The notes under the pieces: generated by a model
Told to the model about the DNA's origin: nothing
Seen by the model: only the letters and a program-made list of their open reading frames with translations
The model's database searches: none
Shown: piece after piece, positions 63,900 through 64,000 of the stretch
How positions within the stretch are numbered: the stretch's first letter is position 1
Layout: every line of letters starts with the position of its first letter
Program-made: the position numbers and the translations under genes
Assembly: GCA_905221605.1 (NCBI GenBank)
Contig: CAJNDS010002644.1
Span: 33,501 to 97,500, forward strand
Direction of reading: 5' to 3'
DNA length: 64,000 nt
DNA from: Symbiodinium natans
Lineage: Eukaryota > Sar > Dinophyceae > Suessiales > Symbiodiniaceae

Positions 63900-64000
63900 C
63901 CCTGGAGGTTTAGGGTTAAGGGTTTAAGGGCACGGGGGGGTTTAGGGTTTAGGGTTTAGGGTTTGGGGTGGGGGGGGGGGGGAGTTGAGCTCAATTGTGC
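63900..64000. repeat. TTTAGGG units and a poly-G run at the right edge
   Basis: Short tract followed by a G13 run; no gene seen. Confidence 0.8.

Noticed and set aside
1-64000. Chromosome end or subtelomere
   Set aside because: Arrays occur in both orientations throughout, are short, and alternate with exons of intact genes.
1-64000. Plant or green-alga origin from the TTTAGGG repeat
   Set aside because: GA and GC donors with AG|G acceptors and the BTB-BACK-NHL family fit dinoflagellates much better; TTTAGGG is shared by several lineages.

Overview
This is a stretch of nuclear genome from a eukaryote, most likely a dinoflagellate of the Symbiodiniaceae type; the genus is not determined. Two genes could be assembled by eye across 10 or more exons with every intron phase agreeing. 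Their 20 introns start with GT, GC or GA in a mixed pattern, all end in AG, and most continue AG|G. Nearly all supported exons lie on the minus strand. That splice code and the one-way gene order are known dinoflagellate traits; the genus-level guess is inference.

The dominant feature is telomere-type repeat. CCCTAAA/TTTAGGG tracts of 2 to about 40 units occur every few hundred bases from end to end, almost all in introns or between exons. In many introns the repeat begins at the splice donor (exon|GTTTAGGG). On the coding strand TTTAGGG tends to sit near the 5' end of an intron and CCCTAAA near the 3' end, so many introns could fold on themselves. Blocks of variant repeat (TTTTGGGG, TTTTAGGG, TTGAGGG, CTTTAGGG, TTTGGGG, TCTAGGG) occur as locally uniform runs. 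Small foldback (MITE-like) elements, at least nine families, lie between the tracts.

Layout, read on the minus strand from right to left: 63.9-51.9 kb, exons of unrecognised genes, including a coiled-coil protein; a plus-strand ORF pair near 63.0-63.5 kb sits in one of its introns. 51.0-44.2 kb, a complete 11-exon BTB-BACK-NHL gene (591 residues), probably an E3-ligase adaptor-like protein; intron 7 holds a 533-bp AT-rich foldback and intron 10 a 31-bp tandem repeat. 43.6-28 kb, many short exons of unrecognised genes; 42.6-40.5 kb forms a phase-consistent run. 27.2-10.8 kb, a CFAP97/hemingway-family flagellar protein gene with about 5% exon. 10.4-6.6 kb, unrecognised exons. 5.1-3.7 kb, a RING plus five-WW-domain gene with no conventional intron; its last WW domain is cut by a 52-bp telomere-repeat tract. 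3.0-0.05 kb, exons of one or two further genes, one with a membrane segment; the last runs towards the window edge.

Limits: single exons not linked to a neighbour often have more than one open frame, so their frames are best guesses. No rRNA, tRNA, promoter or polyadenylation signal was recognised.
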